The position numbers and the translations under genes are program-made. From JAIUNP01 sp020161975 (GTDB taxonomy: Bacteria; Pseudomonadota; Alphaproteobacteria; Rhizobiales; Beijerinckiaceae), in NCBI GenBank assembly GCA_036745275.1, contig DAIOGK010000003.1, forward strand, positions 186,001-250,000: a stretch of 64,000 nucleotides of DNA, given 5' to 3'. This document shows, piece after piece, positions 31,728 to 39,114 of this stretch (position 1 is the first letter of the stretch; every line of letters begins with the position of its first letter). The notes below the pieces were generated by a model. That model was not told where the DNA came from. It did not search any database and saw only the letters and a program-made list of their open reading frames with translations.

Positions 31728-32807
31728 TTACTGGCGAAAGAAATCACTCGCACGGTAGCGGCGGGCGATGCGCTTCAGCACGATCATGATCGTGCCGGTG
31801 ATCGGCACCGACAGCAGCAGGCCGAGAAAGCCGTAGAGTTTGCCCAGCGCGATCAGGCCGAACATCAGCGCCAGAGGATGCACGCCGACATGGCGACCCA
31901 CGAAGTAGGGCGTGAGGATATTGCCTTCGAGAAACTGGCCGACGCCGATCACCGCCAGAATCAGGATGATCATCTGCCATTCGGGATAAAACTGCGCCAA
32001 GCCAAAGCCGACGGAGAGGATGAGGCAAGTGCCGGTGCCGAGATAGGGGATGAAGCTCAAGAGGCCCGAAATCGCGCCGATCACCAGCCCGTATCGCAGG
32101 CCGACAAGCCACAGCGCCACGGCATAGAACGAGCCGAGGAAAAGACAGACCAGCGTCTGTCCGCGAAAATAACCGCCGATCATTGCGTCGATCTCGCCCG
32201 TGAGGGTGAAGACCGACCGGCGCAACCGCAAGGGGACAAGCTGTTGCAGGCCACGGACCACGCGCTCCCAGTCCGCCAGGAAATAGAACACGGCGAAGGG
32301 CACGATCACGAGGATTTCAAGGCTGCTCATTACCGCCTGCGCGGTCGAGCCTACCGAGCGCAGCGAACCAGTCAGCCAGTTAATGGCCGTTGAACCGAAT
32401 TGCGAAAAGGAAATCTGGCTTGAGGCGTCGGCGATGTTGACGCCGATCCGCTGCTCGATGTGGATGCGCAGGGTATCCAGGATGTTCTGGAGCTTCAGCA
32501 AGGTGCTCGGCAGGTCGCGCACGAAATCGCTGACGTTGCGCACAAGCCAAGGCGCGCTCAGCGAGACGATCAGTCCGATGCCGAAGAAGAAGACGCAGAT
32601 GACGGCAAGCGCACCGAGCCAGCGTGGCACGCCGAGATAGGACAGGCGCAGCACCAGCGGGTTGAGAATGTAGGCAAGGCCAAACCCGACGATGAAGGGA
32701 CCGACCGCATCACCGACGACGTAATAGGTGGCAACGGCGAGCGCGATCAGCCCCAGCCAGAACAGCATATCCTTGGTTTCAAAAATCGGCGCAGGGGATC
32801 GTGTCAT
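31728..32807 (-). CDS. AI-2E family transporter / PerM-like permease
   Basis: A 359-residue membrane protein of the AI-2E exporter (TqsA/PerM) family with about eight hydrophobic segments. Recognised parts are VVGDAVGPFIVGFGLAYILNPLV at the start and AISGLLSFIPYLG near residue 250. The pore region reads QFLEGNILTPYFVGRHVGVHPLALMFGL and is followed by GFLGLLLSVPI. A central amphipathic domain (residues about 95-180) is typical. The substrate is not predictable. The ATG at 32807 has AAGGA seven bases upstream; a longer frame lacks a site. It diverges from usg. Confidence 0.9.
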   Translation of the reverse strand: MTRSPAPIFETKDMLFWLGLIALAVATYYVVGDAVGPFIVGFGLAYILNPLVLRLSYLGVPRWLGALAVICVFFFGIGLIVSLSAPWLVRNVSDFVRDLPSTLLKLQNILDTLRIHIEQRIGVNIADASSQISFSQFGSTAINWLTGSLRSVGSTAQAVMSSLEILVIVPFAVFYFLADWERVVRGLQQLVPLRLRRSVFTLTGEIDAMIGGYFRGQTLVCLFLGSFYAVALWLVGLRYGLVIGAISGLLSFIPYLGTGTCLILSVGFGLAQFYPEWQMIILILAVIGVGQFLEGNILTPYFVGRHVGVHPLALMFGLIALGKLYGFLGLLLSVPITGTIMIVLKRIARRYRASDFFRQ

Positions 32808-32949
32808 GCGCGCATCCTTACGGGCTTCCCAAAGCTGCGCAAGCGGGGCGGGCGCTGCCACTCACGCAATTTTAACGAACCGGGCGCAGCGTATTCAAAC
32901 GTGCGTATGCTTGCCCTTGTCTCTTCGCCTCAGAATGGAGAGTACCCGC

Positions 32950-33222
32950 ATGACTGCTTCGCCCGATTTCCAGCGCCAGCTTAAAGGCTATGGCCTCACT
33001 ACGGCGCAAATCCTCTACCGGATGCCCGACCATCGAAATCTTGTTCAGGAGTATCTCTGGCAAGAGTATGATCTGTCCCCGGACTTTCCCGAGCTCAAGA
33101 AATTTCTTGATTTCTGGCGCCGTAATCTTGATGGGCCGGTTCTGTCTGTCACGATTACCCATGCCAATGTCATCAAGCCGACGAGTTTCAACGCGCCGGG
33201 GCATCTGTTCCTGCTGAACTGA
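32950..33222 (+). CDS. usg: Usg family protein
   Basis: A 90-residue small cytoplasmic protein of the Usg family, conserved in alphaproteobacteria and named for its place upstream of other genes in some genomes. The characteristic core is present: LKGYGLTTAQILYRMPDH, then LVQEYLWQEYDLSP, FPELKKFLDFW, and an end of NAPGHLFLLN-type. Function is unknown. The ATG has GGAGA about eight bases upstream. It stands alone between the permease and the CoA-transferase gene. Confidence 0.88.
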   Translation: MTASPDFQRQLKGYGLTTAQILYRMPDHRNLVQEYLWQEYDLSPDFPELKKFLDFWRRNLDGPVLSVTITHANVIKPTSFNAPGHLFLLN

Positions 33223-33267
33223 GTGGCTGGCGCGCGACCCGTGTTGGGGTAATGTCGTCTCTGGGAG

Positions 33268-33289
33268 GCATACCGAATTGTTGGTATGC
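33268..33289. promoter_or_regulatory. Inverted repeat GCATACC-N8-GGTATGC at the CoA-transferase start
   Basis: Seven-base perfect arms flank an 8-base spacer just before the CoA-transferase. The right arm covers an upstream ATG (33286), so the true start may be the ATG at 33310. It could be an operator or an RNA hairpin; neither is proven. Confidence 0.4.
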
Positions 33290-33309
33290 TGATGATTGGG
33301 GCCGATCTC

Positions 33310-34359
33310 ATGCCGCCGCTTGCCGGACTGTTCGTGCTGGATTTTTCAACCCTGCTGCCTGGGCCGATGACCAGCATGATGCTGGCCGAGGCCGGGGCGG
33401 AGGTGCTCAAGATCGAGCCACCGCAGGGTGATGACATGCGGCGGTTTCCGCCCGTTGTTGATGGGGAATCGGCGGCGTTTGCGGCGCTGAACCACGGAAA
33501 ATCGATTCTCAGCCTCGATCTCAAGTCCGCGGGGGCAGTTGCCGCGCTGCGGTCGCATCTGGAACGTGCGGATATCCTGATCGAGCAGTTCCGGCCCGGT
33601 GTGATGGCGCGGCTGGGGCTCGGCTATGAAGCGGTTCGGGCGATCAATCCCGGCATCATCTATTGCTCGATCACCGGATATGGGCAGACGGGCCCGCGCG
33701 CCATGGAAGCCGGGCATGACCTCAACTACATCGCGCGGACCGGAATGCTGGGGCTTTCCAGCGGTGGGGCGACGCATCCGGTGATGCCGCCGCTGCTTGC
33801 CGCCGATATCGCCGGCGGCACCTTTCCAGCGGTCATCAACATCCTGCTCGCGCTGCGCCAGCGCGACAGGACGGGGGAGGGCAGCCATCTCGATATTGCC
33901 ATGGCGGATACGCCGGCGACCTTCCTCTGGCACGCGGCGGCGACGCGTGCTGCGACCGGCGCGGTGCCGCGAGACGGGGCGGAGCTCTTTACGGGCGGCT
34001 CGCCACGATATCGCACCTATGCGGCGGCGGATGGGCGACTGATTGCGGTCGGGGCGCTTGAGGAGAAGTTCTGGCAGGCCTTCTGCACGGCCATTGCCCT
34101 GCCAGAGGCCTTTCGGGGTGCGGATGCCACGCCACGCGAGGCCATTGCGGCGGTGGCGGAACGGTTGGTTGCCCGGCCTTCAGACCACTGGCGAACGGTG
34201 TTTGAACCGCTTGATTGCTGTGTCTGTGTGGTTGCAACGCTGGATGAGGCGATGGCCGAACCGCAGTTTATCCAGCGTGGGCTGTTCCAGGCCGGCGCCG
34301 GCAAGGATGGCTCGGTTTCTCGCGCATTTGTTCCCGTGGTGCCGCAATTCCGCCGTTGA
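33310..34359 (+). CDS. CaiB/BaiF CoA-transferase (family III)
   Basis: A roughly 349-residue family III CoA-transferase or alpha-methylacyl-CoA racemase-like enzyme. It shows PPLAGLFVLDFSTLLPGPM at the start, LAEAGAEVLKIEPP, the segment SLDLKSAGAVAAL, LIEQFRPGVMARLGLGYEA and YCSITGYGQTGP, and HDLNYIARTG with the conserved catalytic Asp (about 147). Substrate cannot be read from sequence. I prefer ATG 33310 because the family usually begins with this Pro-Leu-Ala-Gly element; ATG 33286 would add eight residues. The C-terminal QFIQRGLF segment is the usual ending domain. No pathway genes lie beside it. Confidence 0.87.
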   Translation: MPPLAGLFVLDFSTLLPGPMTSMMLAEAGAEVLKIEPPQGDDMRRFPPVVDGESAAFAALNHGKSILSLDLKSAGAVAALRSHLERADILIEQFRPGVMARLGLGYEAVRAINPGIIYCSITGYGQTGPRAMEAGHDLNYIARTGMLGLSSGGATHPVMPPLLAADIAGGTFPAVINILLALRQRDRTGEGSHLDIAMADTPATFLWHAAATRAATGAVPRDGAELFTGGSPRYRTYAAADGRLIAVGALEEKFWQAFCTAIALPEAFRGADATPREAIAAVAERLVARPSDHWRTVFEPLDCCVCVVATLDEAMAEPQFIQRGLFQAGAGKDGSVSRAFVPVVPQFRR

Positions 34360-34419
34360 CCGGCGCATTGGCCCCTGTATTCGTCCACGCGAAGCGATTG
34401 AATCGCTGCGGGGACACCG

Positions 34420-35208
34420 ATGAACGAGAATGCCATTATTGAACACACCTCCGCGCTGTGGCGGATGTTTATTGAGTACGCGCCTTCTGTGCTTGGCGCT
34501 TTTGTCGTGCTGGTGGTCGGTTTTTATGTCGCTTCCTGGATCAACCGGCTGGTTGTCCGCGCGCTGGACCGGTCGCGGATCGATCTGACGCTGCGGCCCC
34601 TGATCGCGAGCATGGTGCGCTATCTCGTGCTGGCACTGACCGCGTTGATCGTGCTCCAGCAGTTCGGGGTTCAGACAGCCTCGCTGGTCGCGCTGCTTGG
34701 TACGGTGGGCCTGGCCATCGGCCTTGCGCTACAGGGCACACTGTCGAATGTCGCGGCGGGACTGATGCTCCTCCTTCTGAGGCCATTTGAGGTCGGCGAT
34801 GTTATCGAGGCCGCGGGTGCGACAGGAACCGTGCTCAGCATCGACCTCTTCCACACCAACATGCGCTCGCATGACGGGGTGGATATCGTGGTTCCCAACG
34901 GCTCGATCCTGTCCGGCGTCATCCGCAACATGTCGCATTTTCCCGAACGAGTGCTGAAAGTGAATCTCTCAGTGGCGGCGGGCGCGGATCTTGGCGCGGC
35001 GATCAGTGAACTTCAGACGATTGTTGGCGCGTTGCCTGATTTGATCGCGGAACGCGGCACGACCGTGGCTGTCAAGGCACTGTCAGGCGGGGCGAGCGAC
35101 ATTGAGATCCAGATCTGGGTGCCCAATGAACACTATGTCAGCGCGCGCACGACCCTGTTGACCGAGGTGCGCCAGCGCTTCGGCCAGAAGGCGATTGCTT
35201 TGGCATAG
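34420..35208 (+). CDS. Small-conductance mechanosensitive channel (MscS family)
   Basis: A 262-residue MscS-type channel. Three membrane segments occupy residues about 18-115; the third is the pore helix with the small-residue pattern LGTVGLAIGLALQGTLSNVAAGLMLLL. The beta domain starts with RPFEVGDVIEAAG and includes the family signature IVVPNGSIL, followed by a shorter C-terminal alpha/beta domain ending near residue 262. Such channels open on osmotic downshift and protect from lysis. Length is close to E. coli MscS (286). A GGGGA stretch lies before the ATG. It converges on the RNase P RNA gene. Confidence 0.93.
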   Translation: MNENAIIEHTSALWRMFIEYAPSVLGAFVVLVVGFYVASWINRLVVRALDRSRIDLTLRPLIASMVRYLVLALTALIVLQQFGVQTASLVALLGTVGLAIGLALQGTLSNVAAGLMLLLLRPFEVGDVIEAAGATGTVLSIDLFHTNMRSHDGVDIVVPNGSILSGVIRNMSHFPERVLKVNLSVAAGADLGAAISELQTIVGALPDLIAERGTTVAVKALSGGASDIEIQIWVPNEHYVSARTTLLTEVRQRFGQKAIALA

Positions 35209-35255
35209 CAAAGAAAACTCTTCCTTCTGAGAGAGCGCCGGCATTTCAAGGAATT

Positions 35256-35637
35256 CGCCAGTCGGCCTGTAAGCCGGGTTCTGTAGGGCCGCCCGGATTG
35301 CTCCGGACGACGTGGCGGCCATTCATCTGGGACGCTGCTTGCGCAGCGCCTCCTGCAACCAACCCGGACGACGGCCCGGAAAATGGCCCGGACGGTTGCC
35401 CGCCCTCGTCGTCCCTATTCGGTCTTGCTCCCGGCGGGGTTTGCCATGCCGCGTCCGTTGCCGTCCGCGCGGTGCGCTCTTACCGCACCTTTTCACCCTT
35501 ACCCCGGCGTGCCGGGGCGGTTCGTTCTCTGTGGCACTGTCCCTGGGGTCGCCCCCGCCGGACGTTATCCGGCGCCGTTCTTCCGTGGAGCCCGGACTTT
35601 CCTCCCCCCGAAGGGAGCGGCCGCCCGGCCGACTGGC
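35256..35637 (-). ncRNA. rnpB: RNase P RNA component (bacterial class A type)
   Basis: Read on the minus strand, the sequence holds the rnpB hallmarks: the near-5' signature GAGGAAAGTCCGGGCTCC (about 35610-35593), an ACAGTGCCACAGAGA-type segment, GGTAAGGGTGAAAAGGTGCGG, and the 3' end ACAGAACCCGGCTTAC followed by AGGCCGACTGGC. The 5' GCCAGTCGGCC pairs with the 3' GGCCGACTGGC, closing the terminal stem. It is about 382 nt, typical for alphaproteobacteria. It processes the 5' ends of tRNA precursors with the protein RnpA. Exact ends are estimated to a few bases. Confidence 0.96.
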
Positions 35638-35643
35638 GCGGTT

Positions 35644-35673
35644 CTCATGCGCTGTGGGAGGGAGGAGTGTCAA
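35644..35673 (-). promoter_or_regulatory. Promoter of rnpB
   Basis: On the minus strand a perfect -35 box TTGACA (35673-35668) is followed after 18 bases by CATGAG (35649-35644) as a weak -10 box. The predicted start lies seven or so bases on, at the first base of the rnpB closing stem. Confidence 0.65.
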
Positions 35674-35751
35674 GGCGGCAGGCCACCCAGCGCTCGCCGG
35701 AGCGGTTCACACAACCCGGTGCCGTATCCGGCCCGGCCAAGGGTGCCAGCG

Positions 35752-36201
35752 TTACTCGCCGCGCATCGCAACCTTGCTGCCCATGATCGCGCGGACCTTA
35801 CCGCAATAGATGCGGTTGGCCGCATTCATCCGCGTTGCGCCAAGCCCTGACTGGTAGCGCATTACTGTGCCGCAGATGTCGCCGCGCGACATGCGGTGGG
35901 CCATGCCGAGGTACTTGATGCCATAGCGCAGGTTGGTGTCGGGGTGCATCAGGCCGGCGGCGGTGCCGGTATAGCCGATGCCGCGCGCGGTCTGGTGGCT
36001 GATCTGGGTGAGGCCGAGGTTGGCGCGGTTGCGGGCGCCCGGGTTGTAACGGCTTTCAATGCGGACGATAGCATCGGCCAGTGCGACAGGCACGTTGTTG
36101 GCCTGGGCGTGGCGGGCAATGAGCGGGCGGATCTGCTCGCTGGCCGAGGCAGTGCCGGTAAGGATGATCAGGCCGACGGCCAGTGCGAAGCGGTTTTTCA
36201 A
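35752..36201 (-). CDS. Secreted lytic transglycosylase (SLT domain)
   Basis: A protein of about 149 residues with a signal peptide (residues 1-24, near GTASASEQ). The transglycosylase fold is seen as HAQANNVPVALADAIVRIESRYNP, where the Glu of IESRYNP is the catalytic acid, followed by GLTQISHQTARGIGY and DTNLRYGIKYLG. It cleaves peptidoglycan in the periplasm to form 1,6-anhydro ends. I chose TTG at 36201 because AAGGA lies seven bases upstream and the signal peptide begins there; an ATG at 36279 would place 26 poorly conserved residues in front. It stands upstream of rnpB on the same strand. Confidence 0.85.
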   Translation of the reverse strand: MKNRFALAVGLIILTGTASASEQIRPLIARHAQANNVPVALADAIVRIESRYNPGARNRANLGLTQISHQTARGIGYTGTAAGLMHPDTNLRYGIKYLGMAHRMSRGDICGTVMRYQSGLGATRMNAANRIYCGKVRAIMGSKVAMRGE

Positions 36202-36438
36202 ATGGCTATCCTTCTCTGGAATGGCAGCGAAAGGGCGGGCTTTTGTCAGCACAGCGTGGTGTCGGCCCGGCAAAATCATGGCAATTTGCAGGCAATCGCC
36301 GCCATTCGGGATTCGGGGATGCTGTTTTCATGATTTGGTGACGCAGGCGGCATGGCGCGCGGACGGCTTCCTTGACAGCGGCGCGGTATTGCCATTCGTT
36401 ATCGATGACTCGCGGTTCATGCGTCGAGGAGGAGTATC

Positions 36439-36720
36439 ATGAAGAAGATTATGAGTGTTGCGGCGGTTGCGCTTGTGCTGGCGGGACTTGGTGCCTGCAA
36501 CACCAACGATCCCAGGGATCGTGCGGTTGGTGGCGGCCTGCTTGGGGCTGCGGCGGGTGCGGCCATCGGCGCGGCGGCTACGGGCCGTGGCTCCGGCGCG
36601 CTGGCGGGTGCGGCCATCGGCGGTGTCGGCGGTGCCGTGGTGGGCGCTGCGACGGCGCCGCGTTGCGCCCGCTGGGGCCGCGACTACTACGGCAACAGCG
36701 TCTGCACGGCCTATTATTGA
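36439..36720 (+). CDS. Small glycine-zipper lipoprotein
   Basis: A 93-residue protein with a lipoprotein signal peptide ending at LGAC near residue 20. The middle (residues about 30-72) is a glycine zipper with repeated G-x3-G patterns (GGGLLGAAAGAAIGAAATG, then GALAGAAIGGVGGAVVGAA). The end has two cysteines and aromatic residues. Glycine-zipper proteins of this type sit in the outer membrane or periplasm in alphaproteobacteria, with no settled function. The ATG is preceded by GAGGAG. It diverges from the transglycosylase and precedes the amidase by 61 bases. Confidence 0.85.
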   Translation: MKKIMSVAAVALVLAGLGACNTNDPRDRAVGGGLLGAAAGAAIGAAATGRGSGALAGAAIGGVGGAVVGAATAPRCARWGRDYYGNSVCTAYY

Positions 36721-36781
36721 TCGACGGGGCGGGGGCAGGCGCAACGCTTGCCCCCGGTCTGTGCCTGCCTGATAACGGGAC

Positions 36782-37594
36782 ATGCGCGCCAAGGCTGATT
36801 CCCGTTATGCGAAGCTTTTCCCCTCCCCAAACCATGGCGAGCGCAAGGACGGGCTGCGGCCTGAACTGGTGCTGCTGCATTATACCGGGATGCCGGATGC
36901 CCAATCCGCGCTGAAGTGGCTGTGTACGCCCGAATCGAGCGTTTCCTGTCACTATTTCGTGTTCGAGACCGGCAAAATCCTGCAACTCGTGCCGGAAAGT
37001 CGAAGGGCCTGGCACGCTGGGGCCGGCATCTGGCGAGGGTTTGACGACATCAATTCGCGCTCCATCGGCATCGAGATCGTCAACGTCGGCCATGACGGGA
37101 GGAGCGTTGATCCTGCCGATCCGCACAAGCGGCTGGCTGACGCGCCGCTCAACATCCAGCCGCTGCCCCAGTTTCCGAAGCGACAGATCACGGCGGTGAT
37201 CAAACTCGTCGCGGATATCTGCGACCGCTGGCAGATTCCGAGAGCCAATGTGCTCGCCCATTCCGACATTGCGCCGCGCCGCAAGCGTGATCCCGGCGAG
37301 GCGTTTCCGTGGAAGCGGCTCAATGACGAGGCCGGGCTGGGCCTGTGGGTGGAGCCGGTGCCGATCCGCTCGGGACATTTCTACCAGCAGGGCGATGGCG
37401 GCGCGCCTGTCGCGGCACTGCAACAGATGCTGGCGATGCTCGGCTTTGCCGTGCCGCAAAGCGGGCAATTCGACGAGGAGACAGCCTTTGTCGTCAAGGC
37501 GTTCCAGCGCCACTGGCGTCCGGAACGGGTGGATGGGGTCGCGGATTTCTCGACCATCACGACCTTGCGCGATCTTCTGCGCGCGGAGCGATGA
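36782..37594 (+). CDS. N-acetylmuramoyl-L-alanine amidase (AmiD-like) with peptidoglycan-binding domain
   Basis: A 270-residue zinc amidase. The amidase_2 domain (residues about 15-190) has the first zinc His in LVLLHYTGM, the central VSCHYFVFETGKILQLVP, WHAG, SIGIEIVN, and a closing VLAHSDIAPRRKRDPGEAFPW with the second His and Asp. A PG_binding_1 domain (residues about 200-265) ends in VKAFQRHWRPERVDG. It cuts the amide between MurNAc and the stem peptide. No clear signal peptide is visible, which suggests a cytoplasmic (AmpD-like recycling) role or an unusual export signal. It lies upstream of the dcw cluster. Confidence 0.92.
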   Translation: MRAKADSRYAKLFPSPNHGERKDGLRPELVLLHYTGMPDAQSALKWLCTPESSVSCHYFVFETGKILQLVPESRRAWHAGAGIWRGFDDINSRSIGIEIVNVGHDGRSVDPADPHKRLADAPLNIQPLPQFPKRQITAVIKLVADICDRWQIPRANVLAHSDIAPRRKRDPGEAFPWKRLNDEAGLGLWVEPVPIRSGHFYQQGDGGAPVAALQQMLAMLGFAVPQSGQFDEETAFVVKAFQRHWRPERVDGVADFSTITTLRDLLRAER

Positions 37595-37688
37595 GGGCGG
37601 GCCATCCCCCGCTTGTGTTTTCCAGCGATGCGCCGTCTTCTCCCCCGGCGGGAGTTCGACCATGACATGATATGTCGCGCGCATTCCG

Positions 37689-37904
37689 ATGGTGCTGAAT
37701 GTGCCGGAAGCGATGCACTGGGCCATCAAGGACGTTCTGGAAGGCGAATATGAAGCCCATTACGATGGGCAGGGGCTCGATATCCTCGATGTCGGCGCTA
37801 ATTGTGGCTCCTTCGCTCTGTGGGCGAATGCGCGCTGGCCTGGCAGCCATGTCACGAGTTTCGAGCCGCATCCCGAGACGTTCAAGCCGCCGATCCAAAC
37901 TTAA
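37689..37904 (+). pseudogene. Truncated FkbM-family methyltransferase remnant
   Basis: A 71-codon frame that reads like the start of an FkbM-type SAM methyltransferase: a short N-terminal helix, then LDILDVGANCGSFALWA (SAM motif I) and TSFEPHPETF. The family normally continues for another 130 or more residues. Here it ends in KPPIQT and a stop, directly before a strong hairpin, and no continuation is found in any frame. It is therefore probably a gene fragment left by a deletion or insertion. It could still be expressed as a short peptide, but catalysis is not expected. Confidence 0.65.
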
Positions 37905-37906
37905 AG

Positions 37907-37940
37907 ACGTGGATGGTCCGCCTTCGCGGACCATCCACGT
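37907..37940. terminator. Perfect 15-bp hairpin (terminator-like)
   Basis: ACGTGGATGGTCCGC pairs exactly with GCGGACCATCCACGT around a CTTC loop. It lies three bases after the FkbM remnant stop and about 40 bases past the stop of the minus-strand dehydrogenase. T-runs are short on both sides, so it may be a weak terminator or a mobile palindromic element. Confidence 0.6.
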
Positions 37941-37980
37941 TTCCAAGGCCGGGGAACACCGGATTGGAAGGCAAACCGGC

Positions 37981-38790
37981 TTACTGCGCGGTCCAGCCGC
38001 CATCGACCGGCACGGCGGTGCCGGTGATGTTATGCGCGGCCTTCGAGCAGAGGAACAGCGCAAGGGCGCCGATGTCCGACGGGTCGGCCATGCGGCCCGA
38101 GGGTTCCTTTTCGAGGACAAGGTTCTTGTAGCCCTGTGCGCGATCACCGCCGAACTTTTCCGCGCGCGCCATGATCTGCGGCTCGATCAGCGGCGTTTCC
38201 ACCCAGCCGGGGCAGATGGCGTTGACGGTGACGCCGCCCGAGGCGCGGTCGCCGGCGGCGGCATATTCGAGGGCCGCAACCTTGGTAAGGCCGACAAGGC
38301 CGAATTTCGAGGCGACATAGGGCGCCTTCTCGATCGAGGCGACGAGGCCATGCACGGAAGCGATGTTGATGACCCGGCCAAAGCCGCGCGCCGCCATGGC
38401 CGGCAGGGCGTGGCGCATGGTGTAGAAGCAAGCCGACAGATTGAGATTGATGATGGCCTGCCACTTTTCAACGGGCATGTCGGCGACGGAGGCAGTGAAC
38501 TGCATTCCGGCGTTGTTGACCAGAATGTCGACGCCGCCGCCCCATTTCAGGGCTTCGGCCATCATCTTGTCGATGGCGGCGGGGTCCATGAGGTTGGCGT
38601 CGAAGTAGCGAACGTCCGGCGCGCCGGCCTTCTGCAACTGGTTGGTGGCGGCCTTGATCTGTTCGGGGGTGCCGAGACCGTTGAGGCCGATGCGGGCGCC
38701 GGCTTCAGCAAATGCCGTGGCGATGGCAAGGCCAATTCCGCTGGTGGAGCCGGTGACAAGGGCTGTACGGCCCGACAGGGGCTTCGACAT
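37981..38790 (-). CDS. bdhA: 3-hydroxybutyrate dehydrogenase (short-chain dehydrogenase)
   Basis: A 269-residue NAD-dependent short-chain dehydrogenase. The N-terminal GSTSGIGLAIA motif binds NAD, NNAG is at about residue 91, and the catalytic set is Ser, Tyr and Lys in ASVHGLV and PYVASKFG. The segment ICPGWVETPLIEPQI and the ending NITGTAVPVDGGWTAQ are typical of D-3-hydroxybutyrate dehydrogenase, which makes acetoacetate during PHB use. It points away from the dcw cluster and has its own promoter region shared with rsmH. Other SDR specificities cannot be fully excluded. Confidence 0.88.
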   Translation of the reverse strand: MSKPLSGRTALVTGSTSGIGLAIATAFAEAGARIGLNGLGTPEQIKAATNQLQKAGAPDVRYFDANLMDPAAIDKMMAEALKWGGGVDILVNNAGMQFTASVADMPVEKWQAIINLNLSACFYTMRHALPAMAARGFGRVINIASVHGLVASIEKAPYVASKFGLVGLTKVAALEYAAAGDRASGGVTVNAICPGWVETPLIEPQIMARAEKFGGDRAQGYKNLVLEKEPSGRMADPSDIGALALFLCSKAAHNITGTAVPVDGGWTAQ

Positions 38791-39114
38791 GATGCGTTCT
38801 CCAGTTGTCGTTCATGCCATGGGTAGGTCCGGGGGGGCGTCAAGGTCAATCCGCAATCTGGCCAAGCGGCTGGCAGCGCGGGCGCAAATGGTAACCGTTC
38901 CTTAGGGTTAACAACGTCTAATGGGCCTTCAAGCTCCCTGCCGAGCCCTGTGCCCGGCGTCCCCTCATTGAAGGCCGTCCGGCCCCATGTTATCGCGATG
39001 CATCCCAACCGGAGACTGGTTCGCAACGCTTCCCCGTGCGGCTTTCCGCCGTGCGCTGCCGCGTTCGCGCGTCGTTTTCCGGATGACCGGCTGGCGGGGC
39101 ACGGAGGGGTTGAA
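38791..39114. promoter_or_regulatory. Divergent intergenic region before rsmH (dcw leader)
   Basis: These 324 bases separate bdhA and rsmH and should hold the dcw promoter. No mraZ gene fits here. A nine-base perfect inverted repeat (GGCCTTCAA at 38924-38932, TTGAAGGCC at 38968-38976, 35-base spacer) is visible and could form a leader structure. AT-rich stretches around 38890-38920 (GGTTAACAACG) are candidate promoter sites, but no clear -35/-10 pair was found. Confidence 0.5.

Noticed and set aside
31410..32393. A 327-codon plus-strand frame across DUF992 and the permease
   Set aside because: It is antisense to two well-supported genes and crosses their intergenic space without any motif.
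35209..35250. An intrinsic terminator between MscS and rnpB
   Set aside because: A short CTCT/AGAG pairing with a T-rich tail exists, but the stem is only four to five bases and too weak to call.
35298..35809. Several 90-165 codon frames between MscS and the transglycosylase
   Set aside because: The DNA is rnpB and its promoter; the conserved RNA elements account for it.
38880..38925. A full CtrA box (TTAA-N7-TTAA) upstream of rsmH
   Set aside because: Only one TTAAC element is present; the partner at N7 spacing does not match.
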